A DNA stretch of 37,606 bases from NCBI GenBank assembly GCA_964448285.1, contig CAYUWG010000036.1, positions 1-37,606 of the forward strand, written 5' to 3'. The position numbers were made by a program, and so were the translations under genes. Shown piece by piece: positions 8,219 through 17,254 of this stretch. Origin of the DNA: CAYUWG01 sp964448285. GTDB taxonomy: Bacteria; Bacteroidota; Ignavibacteria; SZUA-365. The number at the start of each line of letters is the position of its first letter. The first letter of the stretch is position 1. Below the pieces are notes generated by a model. The model worked only from the letters and a program-made list of their open reading frames with translations, was not told where the DNA came from and searched no databases.

Positions 8219-9859
8219 ATGGCGGGTCTCACATTCATACATAGCGACGAACGGGAGCTTCATCACCGCATCATCGATGCAGTGGAGCGCTTCAGCTATA
8301 AGCCGTCTCCATGCACGCTGAGGAAATGGACGTCGGTTCACGGCAGCATGACGGTCGTGCAATGCATCCCCGATCACTTGTTTTCGGAGAGAGTGCGATG
8401 CGCTTCAAGCGGCACGTTTTTCCAACCGGTTACCGTGCGCGAAGATGGAGGAGGAGTATCCTGCACTGTCGAAGGAGACGAATGCGCAGTGTGCTCCATC
8501 GATGCCTTCAATCGCCCGCCCGTCTTTTTCATTCAACTCGCTTCCGGCGCCATCGTCACGACGGAGGTCACGCCGCTTTTTCGCGCGGGGGTCGTCCCCT
8601 TCGCATGGGATCCATCGGCTGTTGCTTCCGAGCTGTGTTGGGAACTCATCCCTCCAACCCGGACGCTCTTTCAGAACGTCCTGCCGCTGCGACCGGGTCG
8701 CGTGGTATTCCATGGAAAGAACATTCGGTTTGAACCGAACATCCAATGCGATGATCGAGGCCAATGCAGCCTCGATGCATTCGTTCAATCTTACTCCAAC
8801 GCTGTGATGGACATATACCAATCGCATGAACCGGTCGTCGCTCTTTCAGGAGGTTGGGATTCCCGGTCAACGCTTGCATGTCTTCTGGGACGCGGGATCA
8901 AGCCTGAGGTGATGACAATCGGGACGCCCGAGTCCACGGATATGCGCATTGCAGAACGCATCGCATCGCACTATGGACTCGAACATCACCGTGTGTACCT
9001 GAATGTAGCGATGAGCGAGAAGCTTCCTGCGCTGTTGGATGAAAGTATCCTTGCGGGAAACGGGATGATGTCACCGTTCGCGATTCATGAATTGTTCGTG
9101 CACGCACAGATGCAGTCACGAACGGGAGGCATCATCGATAGCGCGGGGTGCGAGATACGCCGGGGGCTGAAGCTTCGATTGCTTTTGAAAGCATCACGAG
9201 GAAACGATGCTTCGGTCAATCGCTTCCTCCAGGTGTATCGAACGGAATTCGATGCTTCCGTTTTTTCCGATGCGGTCATGAGTGGCTGTCATGAAGGATT
9301 CCGATCGACGCAAGCGAACGAGTCTTCATCTTGCGGCACTGTCGATAAACTCTTCGAAGAATGCGTGTGGGGAAATCATTACGCGCACAGCTATGCAGCA
9401 CAGGTTCAGCGGCTGGAAAGCCTCATGCCGATGTACGACGCATCGCTTATGAAGCAATACAAAAGCCTGCCTGCGCACGACCGATGGAGCCGGGCAATTC
9501 CAAGGAAAGTGATCGAGAAGGAGCAGCCGCAGTTGTTGGAATTCCCGATATCCCGCGGAGGTCTGTCCGTTCACGCTGATGGTGAATTGCGTGCGGCATT
9601 GCACGTACTCCTTCACCGCGCGCGAATGCATACGAAACGCAAGCTCACACGAAACGGCCATCGCGAGAGCGCTTCGCACTTAGACTATTCCGCATGGATG
9701 GAACACAACCGAGCGTTGGCGTGCGAAAGCGTTCTCCCGTTTCTCGAAGAGCACGGAGATTGGTTCGTCAAACCCATCGACGCATCATCACTCCCCGCCC
9801 CTTCGTTCCTGCGACTGTGGAAGCTCGCGCGAATCGAAAAGATGCTCGAAGCACGATAA
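8219..9859 (+). CDS. Asparagine synthase-like protein with degenerate glutaminase part
   Basis: A 546-residue protein from the preferred ATG at 8219, which has GGAG (8208-8211) 7 bases upstream; an in-frame ATG at 8165 would add 18 residues. The C-terminal half carries the PP-loop ATP pyrophosphatase motif SGGWDSRS (from residue 210) and a following VMTIGTPESTDMRIA segment, as in the synthetase domain of AsnB relatives. The N-terminal half has the length of a class-II amidotransferase domain, but the protein starts MAG rather than MCG, so the catalytic Cys2 is replaced by Ala and glutamine hydrolysis is not expected. Such proteins act in peptide or polysaccharide modification pathways; no such pathway is visible here. 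It stands alone between intergenic regions. Confidence 0.78.
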   Translation: MAGLTFIHSDERELHHRIIDAVERFSYKPSPCTLRKWTSVHGSMTVVQCIPDHLFSERVRCASSGTFFQPVTVREDGGGVSCTVEGDECAVCSIDAFNRPPVFFIQLASGAIVTTEVTPLFRAGVVPFAWDPSAVASELCWELIPPTRTLFQNVLPLRPGRVVFHGKNIRFEPNIQCDDRGQCSLDAFVQSYSNAVMDIYQSHEPVVALSGGWDSRSTLACLLGRGIKPEVMTIGTPESTDMRIAERIASHYGLEHHRVYLNVAMSEKLPALLDESILAGNGMMSPFAIHELFVHAQMQSRTGGIIDSAGCEIRRGLKLRLLLKASRGNDASVNRFLQVYRTEFDASVFSDAVMSGCHEGFRSTQANESSSCGTVDKLFEECVWGNHYAHSYAAQVQRLESLMPMYDASLMKQYKSLPAHDRWSRAIPRKVIEKEQPQLLEFPISRGGLSVHADGELRAALHVLLHRARMHTKRKLTRNGHRESASHLDYSAWMEHNRALACESVLPFLEEHGDWFVKPIDASSLPAPSFLRLWKLARIEKMLEAR

Positions 9860-9923
9860 CAGACGCGTAATGATCTTCGCATTGAAGGCGAATCAACAGA
9901 CGTGAGTTGAAGATTGAGTAGAA

Positions 9924-9953
9924 CTACGTAGGAAAATCGTAGGGAGTACGTAT
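9924..9953. promoter_or_regulatory. TACGTA-type repeated motif before SBBP gene
   Basis: The leader of the secreted-protein gene holds CTACGTAG (9924-9931), a spaced CGTAGG and then GAGTACGTA within 30 bases. A similar group, CTACGTAG followed by CCTACGTACTC on the opposite strand, occurs at 25507-25525 in the divergent region between cydA and the kelch protein gene. The two sites have the look of a shared transcription-factor site. Sequence only; no regulator is assigned. Confidence 0.35.
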
Positions 9954-10034
9954 TGAATCGCGGCGCCGTGAGGGGATAGTTTTGAAACAGACTTTTTCAC
10001 TCATCCTCACAACAAATCCGAAAGGATCACTTCC

Positions 10035-11738
10035 ATGAAACAGTTCACAAACATCTTCGCGCTCGTCGTTCTTGCGGTAACGCTTGCGTGCATCCCCTCG
10101 CTGACCTACGCTCAGGTCACGGTGGAGTGGGTGCAGACGTTCAGCAATGGCAATAACCGGGCAATGGCATTGGATAACGCGGGAAATATCTACACAACCG
10201 GGCTCCATTACGACGGTACGATACGCAGAGCTCTCTTGCTGAAGTACGACCCGACCGGAGCTTTACTTTGGTCGCAAACTCTCCTGATCGGCTCGAGTGA
10301 TACCTACGGCTATGCGCTTGCGATCGATGGCAACGGCGACGTTATCATTGCCGGACGGGCGGACGTTTCACAGAGCGTTCAGGGCTTTATTGCGAAATAT
10401 AACGCGAGTGGCGCGAACCTCTGGTCTCAAACGACAGCGGGAAGAAACTATGACATCGATGTGGATGCATCGGGCAATGTGTACGTCATGAGTGTAATCT
10501 CTTTGACGAATGGCAGTGAAACACCAATGATCGCCAGGCACAGCGCTTCGGGCGTGCAGCAGTGGGCGGTCAATTCTCCATCAAATCGGACTTCAAACAA
10601 AATCGTCGTCAAAGGCGAGTATGTTTACGTCACTGGTCAAGCCTATATCAATCTCGGGAAGAATCCCAATGGTCCAATAACAGGAGTTACAAGTACGGTG
10701 ATGTATAATGCGGCGAATGGGGCGCAAGTGTGGGTCGCAAATTATCCCGACCCGGATGGTTCATATGGTGTCGATCTCGTCGTTGACGGATCAGGGAATG
10801 TTTATGCAACAGGACTGGTATGGACCAAAGCAGGGAAGCAGGGCAAAACCACATATCGCAATCCCAACTGGATCACGTTGAAATACAATGCATCCGGTGT
10901 CCAACAGTGGGTGAAGACCTACGACGGGAATGCCACGGAAATCAGGTGCGACAATCTCTTAAGTTGCAATAATCTGACTCCATATGATCGGCCGGGATGT
11001 ATCGCATTGGACAATTCCGGCAATATCATCGTAACGGGTGTTAGCTACACGACCAGTACGGTTGGCGGAAACCAATATACGAGTCTGGATATGACGGTAG
11101 TCAAGTATAATACAGCCGGGACCCAGCAATGGGCAAGTACCTACGATGGGCCCCAACATACAGACGATTGGGTCTCTTCGATTACCACATCAGCATCGGG
11201 AAGCATCTATATCGCTGGCGTGGTGGATGAAGGGACAAACCAGATCGCTACATCAGTGAAATTCAATGCTTCAGGAGTGCAGCAATGGGTTGCGGGATAC
11301 GACCTAAATGTCTTAGGATACCGAACTTTAGCAAATTCCATCAAGCTTGATAATACCGGAAACGTGTATATGGCTGGTTCAATGAGCACTACTGGGGATG
11401 GCAAAGCGTTCCTGATCAAGTACTCACAAACCGGAACACCGAAATCATCCGCAGGAGATCAAAGACCGGTTCCCGATGGCGCAACACTCGACCAGAACTA
11501 CCCCAATCCCTTCAATCCCTCCACGACGATCAGCTATTCTCTCGTAGAGGAAAGTCCTGTTGTCCTGAAGGTTTCCAACGTCCTCGGTATGGAAGTCGCC
11601 ACGCTGGTGAATGAAGTCAGGAGCGCGGGAACACACACGGTGGTGTTCCATGCCGAAGGCTTAGAGAGCGGCATGTACACATACGAACTGACCGCCAACG
11701 GAAGGAAGCAATCGAAGCGGATGATGCTTTTAAAGTGA
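10035..11738 (+). CDS. Secreted SBBP-repeat propeller protein with T9SS sorting domain
   Basis: A 567-residue protein with a signal peptide (about 1-26, ending LTYAQ). The body is built of repeated units of the form DxxGNxYxTGxx ... LKYNxxGxxxWxxT, the SBBP (seven-bladed beta-propeller-like) repeat, visible at least eight times. From about residue 478 comes a C-terminal sorting domain: LDQNYPNPFNPST, then VLGMEVATL and SGMYTYEL, ending with basic residues (MMLLK). This domain directs export through the type IX (Por) system and attachment or release at the cell surface. There is no neighbouring gene in an operon; a strong hairpin follows. The domain calls are sure; the ligand is unknown. Confidence 0.92.
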   Translation: MKQFTNIFALVVLAVTLACIPSLTYAQVTVEWVQTFSNGNNRAMALDNAGNIYTTGLHYDGTIRRALLLKYDPTGALLWSQTLLIGSSDTYGYALAIDGNGDVIIAGRADVSQSVQGFIAKYNASGANLWSQTTAGRNYDIDVDASGNVYVMSVISLTNGSETPMIARHSASGVQQWAVNSPSNRTSNKIVVKGEYVYVTGQAYINLGKNPNGPITGVTSTVMYNAANGAQVWVANYPDPDGSYGVDLVVDGSGNVYATGLVWTKAGKQGKTTYRNPNWITLKYNASGVQQWVKTYDGNATEIRCDNLLSCNNLTPYDRPGCIALDNSGNIIVTGVSYTTSTVGGNQYTSLDMTVVKYNTAGTQQWASTYDGPQHTDDWVSSITTSASGSIYIAGVVDEGTNQIATSVKFNASGVQQWVAGYDLNVLGYRTLANSIKLDNTGNVYMAGSMSTTGDGKAFLIKYSQTGTPKSSAGDQRPVPDGATLDQNYPNPFNPSTTISYSLVEESPVVLKVSNVLGMEVATLVNEVRSAGTHTVVFHAEGLESGMYTYELTANGRKQSKRMMLLK

Positions 11739-11786
11739 CCGATAGAATGCATAATGCACTGTAGCCACATTCACGAATCATCAATC

Positions 11787-11820
11787 GGCTGTCGGGAGGA
11801 ACCCTCCCGACAGCCATTCC
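11787..11820 (+). terminator. Strong hairpin terminator after SBBP gene
   Basis: A 13-bp perfect stem (11787-11799 with 11803-11815, core TCGGGAGG / CCTCCCGA) and a 3-base loop, about 50 bp after the stop codon. It is followed by a moderately T-rich stretch (ATTCCTTAT). It resembles the hairpin at 29627-29654 in its GGGAGG core. Confidence 0.75.
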
Positions 11821-11856
11821 TTATCTCACCTTCTGAAGATGGACATGCCCGTTGAT

Positions 11857-11922
11857 CTCCCCTTCTTGAGTGGGATAAGCCTATTGGTCTCCCCCTTTGG
11901 AGAGGGATTAAGGGGGAGGCCT
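11857..11922. repeat. Purine/pyrimidine-strand repeat of the CCCCTT...AAGGGGGAGG type
   Basis: An intergenic stretch with alternating runs such as CTCCCCTTCTTGAGTGGG, CTCCCCCTTTGG, AGAGGG and TTAAGGGGGAGG. It shares the last motif with 15465-15510 and resembles CCCCCTTTAACAAAGG at 20451-20466. I read it as a degenerate dispersed intergenic repeat. It occupies the space between the terminator and the TPR-kinase start. Confidence 0.5.
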
Positions 11923-11980
11923 TGCCTTTCGCACAAACCTTCTTACCTTCGTCCAAGATCTTTTCAATTCGGAGCGAATC

Positions 11981-14900
11981 ATGCAGCGATTACCTTTTCA
12001 GAATACACCTGTCACACTTCCGAATGCGGCTGACCTGCGCATACCGATGCAATTTTCCTGGACACCCGCTTTCCCCTTTTCCATGAATATGAGAATAACA
12101 CCCATTACCTCTGATGTAGGGACACGGCATGCCGTGCCCCTACACCTGCGTTTTGTGACGATAGCCCTCTTTACCCTCGTGCTGCTCATTTCACCAGTTC
12201 AGTCCCAGCAAAGGAAATTGGATAGTCTTCACGCAGTTCTTCTGAAACAGAAGCAGGATAGCAACCGGGTGAATACGCTCATTGCGCTATGCCAAGAATA
12301 TACCGGCAAGGACAATGCGAAGGCACTCGCGTATGGCGAGGAGGGATTGAGACTCGCGAAAGGCCTCTCCTTCCGGCATGGTTTGGCTCGCGCATACACG
12401 GAGCTCGGACGGCTCACTACTGTGAAGGGAGACTTGAGAGCCGCACAGGAGAACCTTGAACGAGGGTTGGCACTTGCGAAAGAAGTGAACGTCGCAACGA
12501 CCATCGTGCGGGCTTGTATATCTCTGGGGGAGTTGGGACGGAAACAGGGGAAGTATGATCAGGCGATGGCATTTTTCCGAGAAGCTCTGAAAATTGCGGA
12601 GGGATCAAACGACAAATCCGGGATGGCTTCGTCCCTAAACAACATTGGAATCATCCATCGCAGTCAGGGCAGGTTCAATGAGGCGTTGGCGTACAATCAA
12701 CGAAGTCTGAAACTGCAGGAGGAACTCGGAGACAAAGCCGGTATTGCGCTGTCGTTGAGCAGTATCGGAAACATCCTCAGAAAACAGGGTAACAACGAAC
12801 AGGCACTGGCCTACCATCAACGAAGTCTGAAACTGCGTGAAGAACTCGGTGATAAGTCAGGCTCCGCAGTATCGCTCGGGAACATCGCGAATATCCTTTC
12901 CGGTCAAGGCCGCAATGAACAGGCGCTGGACGGCTACCAGAAAAGTTTGAAACTCCACGAAGAACTCAGCGACAGAGAAGGCATTGCGATTACGCTTGGC
13001 AATATCGCGCTCATTCATGCCGATCAAGGCCGTTACGAACAGGCGTTACACTTCCATAATAAAAGTCTGAAAATACATGAAGACCTTGGAAATAAAGAAG
13101 GGATTGCACTCGTTCACAACAACATCGGGACCATCCATCAGAGTCAAAGCCGTTACGAACAGGCATTGGATGCCTACCAGAAAAGTCTGAAACTGAAGGA
13201 GGAAATTGGGGACAAAGTCGGGGTCGCAAATTCTCTCAACAACATCGGAACCATCCACAATAAACAAGGTCGCATCGAACAGGCGCTGGATTCCTACCAT
13301 AGAGGACTTATGTTGTTTGAAGAACTTGGACACAAAGATGGTACGGCGGATCTTCTTCATAACATCGGGATCATCCATTCCGCTCAGGGCCGCTATGAAC
13401 AGGCGCTGAACTCACATCAACGAAGTTTGAAGTTGTTCGAAGAACTTGGATCCAAATCCGGTATCGCTGCTTCTTTCAACAGTATTGGGGAGATTCATAG
13501 AAATCAGGGCCGCTATGAACAAGCGATGGCATTCTTCCAGAAAAGTTTGAAACTCCGCGAAGAACTTGGGGACAAATCCGGCATCGCAACGACACTGAAC
13601 AACATCGGTTCCGTGAATAAGGGACAAGCTCGTATTGAACAAGCCTTGAACTCATATCAGCGAAGTTTGAAATTGTCAGAAGAACTTGGAAATAAATCCG
13701 GCATCGCTGCTTCTCTCAACAGCATTGGGTTGATTCATATGAATCAAGGCCGCTTTGAACAGGCGATGGGCGCGCTCAAGCATAGTCTGAAATACACCGA
13801 AGAAATTGGAGAGTGCAGTGCATGCGTCTTGAACAACATTGCAAATATTTATAAAGATCAAGGTCGTTACGAACAGGCGCTGGGCGCATATCAGGGAAGT
13901 CTGAAATTCTATGAAGAGCGCGGTGACAAATCCGGGGTTGCCTTATCTCTCGGCAACATCGGAAAAATTCATTCGAAGCAAGGTCGCTTCGATTCCGCGT
14001 TAGCATACGCAACAAGAGCTTACATGCTGGCAAAAGAGATCGGCGCCATCGAACCTCTGAAAAACGCATCAGTCGCGCTCACCGAAGCATATGGCTTACA
14101 GAACGACTTTGCCAAAGCCTATGAATATCACAGGCAATACTCGGAGCTCAAAGATTCCCTCCTCAACGAGACCAACATCAGATCCATCAACGAGATGACC
14201 GCCAAGTACGAGAGCGAGAAGAAGGAACAACAGATCGCTCTGCTGGAAAAGGATAAATCGCTTCTCGAGAAGGATAAATCACTCCAAGCATCCGAGCTTG
14301 AGCGCAAGCAGAAAGAGCTTATGCTCCAACAGCTTGAATTGGAGAGTAACAGACAGCAATCCGCCTTATTGATCAAGGAGAACGACATACATCAACTAAC
14401 AATACTTCATACTGAATCAGAACTCCGAAGGAAATCGGCAGAGAGCGAGAGGCGCGCGAAAGACATACAACTTCTCGATACGGAACGCGCGCTTCAGGCG
14501 TCGGTGATAGATCGGGAGATGATTATCCGAAACGTCATGATTGGGAGTCTTGTGCTGTTGCTCATCTTCGGCTTCATAGGATATAGAAGAATGGAAGGGA
14601 AGAAACGAGAGGTTGCGCTCCGTATGCAAGCCGCTGAGTATAAAGCTAAAGCTGCAGAAGCGGATGCGTTGCTTCTTCGTGCAGAAGCGGAGAGAAAGGA
14701 GAAAGAGGCGCAGAAGCTCTTTACGACGCAGCTTATCGAGTCACAGGAGCAGGAACGCAAGCGGGTCGCAGCGGAACTGCACGACGGGCTTGGACAGGAA
14801 CTGCTCGTCATCGGAAGCCAGGCCGATATGGGATTGTTGCACGATGATCCGCAGGCCGTGCGGGAGAGCCTCGTGCGCATCGCGGAAATGGCAAAGAACG

Positions 14901-15397
14901 TCATCGGCGACGTGCGACGTATCTCACGCAATCTTCGGCCTATCCAACTCGAGCGCGCAGGCCTCACGGAGACACTCAACGATATGCTCTATCAACTCTC
15001 ATCATCCACGAACACGAAGTTCGATATCGAAATCGAGAGCATCGATGATTGTCTCTCGAAGGCTGCCGAGATCAATCTTTTCCGCATCATTCAGGAGGCG
15101 GCAAACAACACCATCAAGCATTCCGACGCGACGGCGGCAAGCGTATCGATCAAGCGCACCGACTCCGATGTGCGGGTCGTTATCAAGGACAATGGACGTG
15201 GCTTCGACCCGGTCACACTCTTAGAGGCGAGAAGCGTTCATCAAGGCTTCGGCCTGAACAGCATGACCGAACGAGTCCACCTGCTCGGCGGGAAGATGAA
15301 TATCAACTCCGCACAAGGCGTCGGAACGACGATTGAGTGTGTGATACCAGTTGGCGTGAAGGAAGAAGAGAAGGTTGAGAATGAACTACCGGTATGA
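11981..15397 (+). CDS. Giant periplasmic-TPR sensor histidine kinase (HisKA_3, NarX-like)
   Basis: An 1138-residue protein. After an unusually long N-terminal region there is a hydrophobic signal/anchor (about residues 55-75, ending VQSQ). Then about 16 TPR units of 40 residues (about 85-720) with consensus NNIGxIHxxQGRYEQALxx; a coiled coil (about 735-845); one TM (about 851-869); and a HisKA_3 domain with phospho-acceptor His934 in ELHDGLGQE. A HATPase domain follows (NNTIKHSDA, DNGRGFD, GFGLNSMTER). GGAG 6 bases upstream supports the ATG at 11981, but later Mets at 12083 and 12089 would give a more normal signal peptide. The TPR part should be outside the inner membrane. The regulator gene follows 122 bp downstream. 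A paralogous pair lies at 31093-34859. Confidence 0.92.
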   Translation: MQRLPFQNTPVTLPNAADLRIPMQFSWTPAFPFSMNMRITPITSDVGTRHAVPLHLRFVTIALFTLVLLISPVQSQQRKLDSLHAVLLKQKQDSNRVNTLIALCQEYTGKDNAKALAYGEEGLRLAKGLSFRHGLARAYTELGRLTTVKGDLRAAQENLERGLALAKEVNVATTIVRACISLGELGRKQGKYDQAMAFFREALKIAEGSNDKSGMASSLNNIGIIHRSQGRFNEALAYNQRSLKLQEELGDKAGIALSLSSIGNILRKQGNNEQALAYHQRSLKLREELGDKSGSAVSLGNIANILSGQGRNEQALDGYQKSLKLHEELSDREGIAITLGNIALIHADQGRYEQALHFHNKSLKIHEDLGNKEGIALVHNNIGTIHQSQSRYEQALDAYQKSLKLKEEIGDKVGVANSLNNIGTIHNKQGRIEQALDSYHRGLMLFEELGHKDGTADLLHNIGIIHSAQGRYEQALNSHQRSLKLFEELGSKSGIAASFNSIGEIHRNQGRYEQAMAFFQKSLKLREELGDKSGIATTLNNIGSVNKGQARIEQALNSYQRSLKLSEELGNKSGIAASLNSIGLIHMNQGRFEQAMGALKHSLKYTEEIGECSACVLNNIANIYKDQGRYEQALGAYQGSLKFYEERGDKSGVALSLGNIGKIHSKQGRFDSALAYATRAYMLAKEIGAIEPLKNASVALTEAYGLQNDFAKAYEYHRQYSELKDSLLNETNIRSINEMTAKYESEKKEQQIALLEKDKSLLEKDKSLQASELERKQKELMLQQLELESNRQQSALLIKENDIHQLTILHTESELRRKSAESERRAKDIQLLDTERALQASVIDREMIIRNVMIGSLVLLLIFGFIGYRRMEGKKREVALRMQAAEYKAKAAEADALLLRAEAERKEKEAQKLFTTQLIESQEQERKRVAAELHDGLGQELLVIGSQADMGLLHDDPQAVRESLVRIAEMAKNVIGDVRRISRNLRPIQLERAGLTETLNDMLYQLSSSTNTKFDIEIESIDDCLSKAAEINLFRIIQEAANNTIKHSDATAASVSIKRTDSDVRVVIKDNGRGFDPVTLLEARSVHQGFGLNSMTERVHLLGGKMNINSAQGVGTTIECVIPVGVKEEEKVENELPV
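12116..12143. repeat. 28-bp palindromic repeat inside the kinase N-terminus
   Basis: A near-perfect palindrome (13 of 14 pairs, one A/C mismatch), core CACGGCATGCCGTG, outer arms GTAGGG / CCCTAC. It belongs to a style of palindrome seen between genes in many bacterial genomes, yet here it lies in frame in the N-terminal coding region and encodes part of VGTRHAVPLH. The paralogous kinase at 31093 lacks the extension. This suggests insertion of a mobile palindrome near the original start. Confidence 0.6.
12515..14020 (+). repeat. Tandem 120-bp coding repeat (TPR array)
   Basis: Around a dozen consecutive 120-bp units within the TPR kinase gene. Units share a recognisable DNA core such as AAAGTCTGAAACT and GAACAGGC(G/A), as well as protein similarity. 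This implies recent expansion by unequal recombination, and array length may vary between strains or be miscounted in assembly. It is coding repetition, not CRISPR: there are no spacers. Confidence 0.8.
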
Positions 15398-15410
15398 AGT
15401 CCACCCCCTT

Positions 15411-15515
15411 CCCCCGCCAGCGGGGGACAGATGCGTGTCGAATATCCCCCTCTTGAGGGGGACCAAGGGGGAGGAGTTGGCAGCGGGGGCCAGAGGCATC
15501 AACTTAAGGGGGAGG
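15411..15515. repeat. GC-rich hairpin repeats between kinase and regulator
   Basis: The gap holds CCCCCGC-CA-GCGGGGG (15411-15426), CCCCCTC-TT-GAGGGGG (15446-15461) and two AAGGGGGAGG copies, the second of which provides the GGGGGAGG ribosome binding site of the regulator. It is the same repeat style as at 11857-11922. The hairpins may dampen read-through from kinase to regulator. Confidence 0.55.
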
Positions 15516-15519
15516 AAAT

Positions 15520-16182
15520 ATGAATCTATATAAACACTCCATCTCCATCGTCCTTGCAGACGACCATCCGTTGTTTCGCAAAGGGCTTTGCGATACGATT
15601 GAAAAGAACACACCCTTCCACGTCGTTGGAGAGGCAGCGAACGGGGAGGAGGCGTACAGGCTCGTGTCGGAACTGAAACCGACTATTGCCATTCTCGACG
15701 TAGAGATGCCGTTGATGAATGGCCTGGACGTCGCAGCCCGCATCAATGAGGACAATCTTCCCGTTTCCGTGATCATCCTTACGATGTACGAGGAGTATGC
15801 GCTCTTCAACAAAGCGATCGATGCTGGCGTGAAGGGGTACATCCTCAAAGAATCCGCAGTACATGATATCCTTCACGGTATCGCGAAGGTGGTCGAAGGG
15901 GATTACTATTTCAGTGCATCTCTTACAGGTTATCTCATGAAGCGCAACCTTGCTTCCGATAAACAGCGGCATCCATCCGACAGTTTACATTCACTTACGG
16001 CGACAGAGCGGCAGGTCATTCGGCTCATCGCGGAATCGCTTTCGAGCCGAGAAATCGCGAACAAACTTTCCGTCACAATCCGAACGATAGAAACGCACCG
16101 GTACAACATTGTGCAGAAGCTTGGTTTGAAAGGGAGCTACGCGCTGTTGCGGTATGCCCTTGCAAACAAAGACTCGCTCTGA
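15520..16182 (+). CDS. NarL/FixJ-type response regulator of the TPR kinase
   Basis: A 220-residue protein. Receiver domain (about 5-125) with acidic pair DDHP, phospho-acceptor Asp60 in ILDVEMP, the Thr of ILTMYEE and the Lys of GYILKES. LuxR-type HTH at about 155-215 (LTATERQVIRLIAE, REIANKLSVTIRTIETHR). It pairs naturally with HisKA_3 kinases such as the one directly upstream. GGGGGAGG sits 4-11 bases before the ATG. Its HTH is very similar to that of the regulator at 34179, including the unusual THRYNI / RHRYNI helix and SYxLLRxA end, so the two regulators may read related sites. Confidence 0.95.
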   Translation: MNLYKHSISIVLADDHPLFRKGLCDTIEKNTPFHVVGEAANGEEAYRLVSELKPTIAILDVEMPLMNGLDVAARINEDNLPVSVIILTMYEEYALFNKAIDAGVKGYILKESAVHDILHGIAKVVEGDYYFSASLTGYLMKRNLASDKQRHPSDSLHSLTATERQVIRLIAESLSSREIANKLSVTIRTIETHRYNIVQKLGLKGSYALLRYALANKDSL

Positions 16183-16369
16183 TCATCAGGCTTGCACTCA
16201 ATTTTACTTTGGTGTCTGTCCGGAACAACCGGAGAACGCGGATCTTGTTTCTCCTATACGCCGTCAACCATGCTATGACCTAAGTCACGGCATCGCATGA
16301 AGCGTCGATGGTACTTTTGTTGGGGGAGGGTGTATCACTTACCAACGAACTCCAACGACACTGAAGCCT

Positions 16370-17254
16370 ATGAACAGAATTATCGAAGCGCGTTTCATCG
16401 CTCCCGACGTCAAGCTCTTTCGCATCGAAGCGCCGAAGATCGCATTGAAGCGAAAGGCCGGCCAGTTCATCATCCTCCGCGTGCATGAAGACGGCGAACG
16501 CATTCCACTCACCATCGCGGATTCCAGTATCGAAGACGGCACGATTACGATCATCGTTCAGGGTGTCGGCAAGACCACGAAGCTTCTCAACACGTTCGAA
16601 GCAGGCGATTTCATCCGCGACCTTGTCGGGCCTTTGGGGAAGCCATCGCACATCGAGCGCTTCGGGACGGCAGTCAGTATTGGCGGCGGCGTCGGTACTG
16701 CCATCGCATATCCAACCGCGGTCGCGTTGAAGCAAGCCGGCAATGACGTCATCAGCATCATCGGGGGACGCACGCGCGAGTACGTGATCCTCGAAGATGC
16801 ATTGCGCGCAACCACCGACGAGGTGTACCCCTGCACCGACGACGGTTCTTACGGCTTTCACGGATTCGTCACGGCAAAACTCACCGAGCTGATTGCATCC
16901 GGAAGAACAATCGACTTCGTCCTTGCCATCGGCCCGATCCCGATGATGAAAGCCGTTGCCGAGGTCACCCGTCCGTTTGGAATCAAAACCGTCGTGAGTC
17001 TCAACCCGATCATGGTTGACGGAACGGGCATGTGCGGCGGGTGCCGCGCCGTCGTCGATAATCAGACGGTGTTCGTCTGTGTGGACGGTCCGGAGTTCGA
17101 TGCGCACAAGGTGGACTTCGACCTTCTGATGCGACGCAACAGAACCTATCAGATTCAGGAGAAGATTTCGCTCGAAGAGGCGCACGTCTGTCGGAACGAG
17201 GTTGCATTCGAGCAGGGAATCGCAGCGATGAACTCGGAGGTGTTGAATGGCTGA
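16370..17254 (+). CDS. nfnA: NfnA-like FAD/[2Fe-2S] subunit (SudB; ferredoxin-NADP reductase alpha)
   Basis: A 294-residue protein of the sulfide dehydrogenase / dihydroorotate dehydrogenase electron transfer subunit family. FAD-binding barrel (about 1-95, with RIPLTIAD), NAD(P)-binding part (SIGGGVGTAIAYP, IIGGRTREY) and a C-terminal [2Fe-2S] site. The site has the Nfn-type ligand set: Asp217, Cys222, Cys225 in DGTGMCGGCR and Cys237. It overlaps the next gene by 8 bp, as nfnA/nfnB pairs commonly do. The complex transfers electrons between NADH, ferredoxin and NADPH, or supports glutamate synthase. Bifurcation itself cannot be read from the sequence. Confidence 0.9.
   Translation: MNRIIEARFIAPDVKLFRIEAPKIALKRKAGQFIILRVHEDGERIPLTIADSSIEDGTITIIVQGVGKTTKLLNTFEAGDFIRDLVGPLGKPSHIERFGTAVSIGGGVGTAIAYPTAVALKQAGNDVISIIGGRTREYVILEDALRATTDEVYPCTDDGSYGFHGFVTAKLTELIASGRTIDFVLAIGPIPMMKAVAEVTRPFGIKTVVSLNPIMVDGTGMCGGCRAVVDNQTVFVCVDGPEFDAHKVDFDLLMRRNRTYQIQEKISLEEAHVCRNEVAFEQGIAAMNSEVLNG

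Noticed and set aside
12515..14020. Regular 120-bp repeats as possible CRISPR array.
   Set aside because: Repeats are contiguous coding TPR units without spacers; no cas genes.
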